From assembly GCA_021234155.1 (NCBI GenBank), contig JAJEKV010000033.1, positions 5,446,635 to 5,510,634 of the forward strand: 64,000 nt of DNA. Reading direction: 5' to 3'. The position numbers and the translations under genes were made by a program. The notes below the pieces were generated by a model. That model saw only the letters and a program-made list of their open reading frames with translations, was not told the DNA's origin and did no database searches. Each line of letters begins with the position of its first letter. Position 1 is the first letter of the stretch. This stretch comes from Isoetes taiwanensis (lineage: Eukaryota > Streptophyta > Lycopodiopsida > Isoetales > Isoetaceae). Positions 59,721 to 64,000 of this stretch are shown here, one piece after another.

Positions 59721-62700
59721 GGGCTTCAAAATTCTTCAAAGGTCATAAAGCCTGCTACACTTACATGCTTGAGGCTGGAAGCTTTTCAGTTCAAGGAAAT
59801 CTTCTCATCTCAGTCGTATTTACATACCTTTGTGGTTATGATAAAACAGAACGTAAGTAAGTACCACATTCATCTATTGCTGCTATACTATTGCACAGAG
59901 ACCACCTTCATTATTTGTGCCAAACAATGATCCGAGGTGTCCTCTTCTGCATATGCCTGGCAAGGAAACACAGCACTTCTTGGGCTCAACACTGGAGTCC
60001 CTGGCTCCAGAGGATCACATTGGTAGTTACTTAATTCCCTTCTGCAACATTTTGAGCCATCACATGAGAACTTTTTCGTGTTAATAATTCCTACTTCATT
60101 TCACTATTGATAGCTTGAAACCAAAGGACGAAACCCACATAGGCTCAGCCTCTTGTATGGCTGGCCAGAACCAGAAATCTTACTCCAAGACTGCCTAGCA
60201 ATCCTCAATAGCACCAACAAGTTTTCTACATACCCTTTTTCTCAAACTTGGGATGAGTGCATATAAATGGCATCTCTGCACAATATTCACCATGCACCCT
60301 TATTGTTGCAGCTGATACAACCATGTCTTTACGCTCCTAAAATTATTGTGTAAAACCAGTGTAGTCCAAACGTTCTATGCTAGACGCCCACTATTGACAG
60401 TATGTGATACTTTGTCAATGCCTGTTTTAGATCCATGTAGGGCTGAAACAAGTCATAAAAGGCCCAAAGCAAAGAGGAAGCTTGGCAATGCTTGAATTTT
60501 CAACTGAGAAATGGTGGTGCTGAGAAGAGACCAGCTTAGATTTTGGCGTTGATCGAGAGTATTTCTTTTCCTAGCAATTTCTTCAGGCAATGAAAATGGT
60601 GCTGCATTTGGGGCTGCAAAATCCCTCTTGCAGATGTAGAGCAGGAGTTGTGAAACTTAAGCTGGCATTGTTTGCAAGACCATACTGGGGTGGATTTTTA
60701 AACAGCAAATTTGCATACATTACAGCAACAAAAGGGGCAAAACCATTGCCTTCGGGTACTCTTGAAGATCAATGCATTCTGGATGGAAGACTGAAGGAAC
60801 CAAATTTCGCAGATAACTAGGGTCCCGCCTGCTCCACAAAACGGCACAATAATCCTCTGTATTGTCTATACTCAATCTTCTGCTGCTTTCTGATAGCTCT
60901 GTTTTTTCTCATCTGGCTCCAATTTTTGCACTTCCCTGCTCATTATGGCATCTGATATCGCAGATTTCCTCGAAAATTCTTTATATTTTGCTCTTGCGAG
61001 ATGTTCTTTTTCTTTTTATGACTGGATCAACCAGTTCCTGCGAAAGTTTCAAAACCGGCATCAAGATTTTCCAGTTTCTCCATTTCATCAAATTCGTATT
61101 CCTCGTTTCCGTTTCCTAGTTTATCAACCACAACTGGGTTCTGAATCTAAGCTAAAACCTAGAATCCACCATTTTTTTTAAGAAAAGGGCTTTTGCTTCA
61201 CAAGCGGCTAATGAAATTCGGCCACCACGAAGAAAACATATTAGCAGCAGGGCGTTTGGCCTTTACTTCCGGCATGGAGCTCAAAAGCCAATTAAAAGAA
61301 AAAAATAGCATTGCAACAAAGAACAACAACTCCGGCATGAAAGCTAACCCTACCTTCCTTTAGAACAGCGCGGTCCTTCTTTCGCAAGTAGCAAACCGGT
61401 TCCCTGATCTTCGAATGCCTAGTTCGATCAATTCAGAGGGAGAATTTTGTTGCCCTTAACCTTCTTGCAGGAGCTCAATTCCGGCGATTCTGTCCCTTTC
61501 TTGGACGCCATCGCCAGAGCTGCAAACACACAAATGCTTCTTTGGTGACGGATCGTGGATTTATAAAAGATGTAAAAGGTTCTTTTTCCTTTTCGCCAGG
61601 ACAACCTTTTTCGCTATATACTCGTTCTGGATTTGCGACGCGTGTATTATATATTACGTCAATGAAATTATAAATGACACCATATATAGGACACTGCCGT
61701 ACATGTATACTTGATTATACATAATTCGCCTAACCTATCTATCAAAATACGGTGCGAAATGAAACCAAGCTTGTCTTTTTTTTTTTTCCTTTCTAAACAT
61801 GGTGTAGATAATAACGCTTTGGCGAGGGTGTTATTGAAAAAATTAGGGGGCCATCAAAATGGCTTACGAGGGTCTCTGGCGTGGCGTGCTGAAACCATTT
61901 GTTCTTTTTTTTTTCAATAACACCCAAGACCGTTATAAATATCGCCTTAACACAGCGCCACGAGTTTTGGGCCGTGGATCACCATCAAAATTGATCTAAA
62001 TCCTTCATTTTCATAACATTTGGGGTGTTATGAAGTAGCAGTGTGTTATCGCTCCGGTAAACCCAGGGATCATGATTGATCTCAACCATTGGATCACTAT
62101 AAACTTGAGGGACTGTTGTGTTAAGGTGTATCCTAGGGACTGTTTTTGACCAACACTTGCAACCATATCTATCATTCTTAGTTTAATAAACCCAACCTTT
62201 ATTTGTCATCCATCGTCGTGTTTAAACCATGAGTATATCCGTGATATATCAAGGGTCTAGTCGTGTTAAAGCTATATTGCACGACATTTTATGGACTTAG
62301 TGGTTTTCTTGTGGTTTTAGGGCTGGTGGATGACGCAGAAGGAACTCTTTAATAACCTCATGACATTAGGTTTTCCAATTGAGGATAAATAATAGAGCAA
62401 AATGCCCACATTGGCCTAAGTTCTTTTATGTGCTCAGGGTGTGCGCTTAATTATATGCTAAATTCTACATCAAAAGTAAGCTTAGAAGCTCCCATATTTT
62501 TGCATCAACTATTCTAAGTTCTTTTGCAAAATTCTTTTTGTATTCTAATTTTACTAGAAAAGTGTGCAATTCTTTGGGCTTCTTACTAAATATAAGTTCA
62601 AAAACTAATGGATAATGGATTTAAGCACGAGAACATCTAAGGAAAACCATGCTTCATATGCAATTTTGGATTTGTGGTCATTCATGGACCTTGGAATATG

Positions 62701-64000
62701 GGAGTGTCATTAATGATATTTGCATAGTTTTGACCCTGCGGGGTTATGTCCAATTGCTTTTTATTAGATAGATAGATAGATAGTATTTTAACGTCCGCCA
62801 CTAGGCAACATCCAATTGGACGTGTGACCACACACCACACTACATTGCTTTTGGTTGGGTCACGCGCCCCAACCACTTTACATTAGCGTCGTGGATTTTG
62901 ACACTTAACGGTTCGAGTCGCGATTACGGGCAACATGATGAAGTAATTTGACTTTGAAAGAATAAACTTAATTAAAGCAAATGGCAATCATTGGAGCCTT
63001 GCTATGTTGCCTTACACTTGTTAATGTAGTCAAATGTGAAGATAATTTAGGTGCTGACTATTTGGTATGTTAGTAGATCGGGCATATTGTCTCGGTCACA
63101 ATAGAGAATTTAAAGATTCCTTGTCTACTATTTTATCAATGCATGAATATGCAAGATATAAGGTTCATATTTGCATAAATAGGCATCATACTTTTGCAAC
63201 AAAACAACAATTTCTACTAAATACCACATGCGCAACTAAACATCATTGTGATGAGGGCAATAGGCGAGTTTTGCATAGGTGTTATAATGGCCAGCTGGTT
63301 TTTGAAAAAATGAATACCCTCATGGCAAGCTCTCGTGCAAATCTTGGCATAAAAATGTTAAACATCACTTAATAACATGCATGGATTCTTTTTCACTTGC
63401 AATTTGGGTATATTCTAAAAGTCAAAGCATTTAAAGATAGAATTTATGATCTTGGGTTCTAGTCAAACTATTTTTAATATTTGTGCATTGGTTTGGTCAT
63501 TTGCTTGGTTCGGAAATTTTCTAGGGTTAACCCGACACCATTCACAGTCCCATACCTACTCCGTGAGGCTCCAACACGAGGCCTCGATTCATGGGAACTA
63601 CCAAGAAAATCTCTAATTTTCGGTAGAATCTCTTCCTACGATTTCAAATTTGTCCAAATTAAAATGGATTTTTGTCCGGCGAGGGTTACAAGGGTTAGAA
63701 CTTCCAGAACCAAGGTCATTTAGTCCTGCTCCATTGATAATGGTCTTGTCAAGGAAATTCATCATACTGCTGGAATAATGCCACAGGTTCTTCAAACTTG
63801 GAGATATTCTGTTTTTAGTATTTGTCAGGTCGTTTGATACTGCTCCACTGATAATGGTTTTGTTAAGGAAATTCATCATATCTTTGGAACAATGCCACAT
63901 GTTCATTTGGAGATATTCTTCTATTGTCTATTCTCTTCTCTAATTTGGCATATTGATAGAATTGCATGGCATATCTAATCTCTGTCTTAATACAGATGCA
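59721..64000. repeat. Segmental duplication, copy B
   Basis: Full-length match to 31656-35996 in the same orientation. It starts within GGCTTCAAAATT/CTTCAAAGG and runs to the window end. Differences are mostly 1-2 base indels rather than substitutions. It carries the gene relic, the decayed hairpin (61806-61955), the GATA run and the 114-bp tandem pair. Confidence 0.9.
59888..61510 (-). pseudogene. IDM1-like gene, copy B, broken
   Basis: Counterpart of 31830-33470; stop and start regions are both recognisable. Many short insertions and deletions shift the frame throughout, in the TDBD, the PHD finger and the GNAT domain alike, so no long frame survives. If the sequence is right this is a dead duplicate. 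If the indels are consensus errors it could be a second intact gene or a false duplicate of the first. Confidence 0.8.

Overview
This is a stretch of plant nuclear genome. There are no operons; genes are AT-rich with GT-AG introns, and the best-preserved host gene belongs to a land-plant family (TDBD + PHD finger + GNAT, like Arabidopsis IDM1/ROS4). Most of the window is transposon: Helitrons, two related LINE families, a Ty3/gypsy remnant, a PIF/Harbinger element, long GA microsatellites and a higher-order tandem array. That suggests a repeat-rich plant. A fern or other non-flowering lineage is possible, but that is a guess.

Layout. 1-3,383 (minus): exons of an unrecognised gene behind a Helitron-like 5' end. 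4,545-8,277 plus 13,015-13,260: tandem higher-order array built on a degenerate GATTC motif. It is split exactly between A and T by a 4.7-kb Helitron (8,278-13,014, minus) that has no Rep/helicase but carries candidate exons. 13,673-22,868: three copies of a LINE family (alpha) whose 3' tail is an ATTCT microsatellite. 22,874-23,131: broken acetolactate synthase fragment. 26,070-27,870: gypsy remnant in which gag runs straight into integrase. 28,401-29,225: 411-bp tandem duplication. 29,570-31,007: ORF1-only retroinsertion with a 15-bp target duplication and poly(A). 31,656-35,996: the IDM1-like gene with an upstream hairpin and a third Helitron end. 38,840-43,150: PIF/Harbinger element with an intact transposase and a frameshifted Myb-like partner. 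43,291-59,720: six copies of a second LINE family (beta), all on the minus strand, head to tail, each joined through a GA/CT microsatellite. 59,721-64,000: a second copy of the 31,656-35,996 segment, with the gene broken by many small indels.

How it fits together. The only gene that looks functional for the host is the IDM1-like reader/acetyltransferase, a family linked to anti-silencing of transposon-methylated loci. The strongest candidate for something undescribed is the beta LINE family: it appears to insert into its own GA/CT tails in one orientation, building head-to-tail arrays, and its 3' stem-loop shows covariation and is shared with the alpha family. The dominance of short indels between the two copies of the gene segment warns that part of the sequence may be poorly polished, so 'frameshifted' calls from about 43 kb onward should be treated cautiously.
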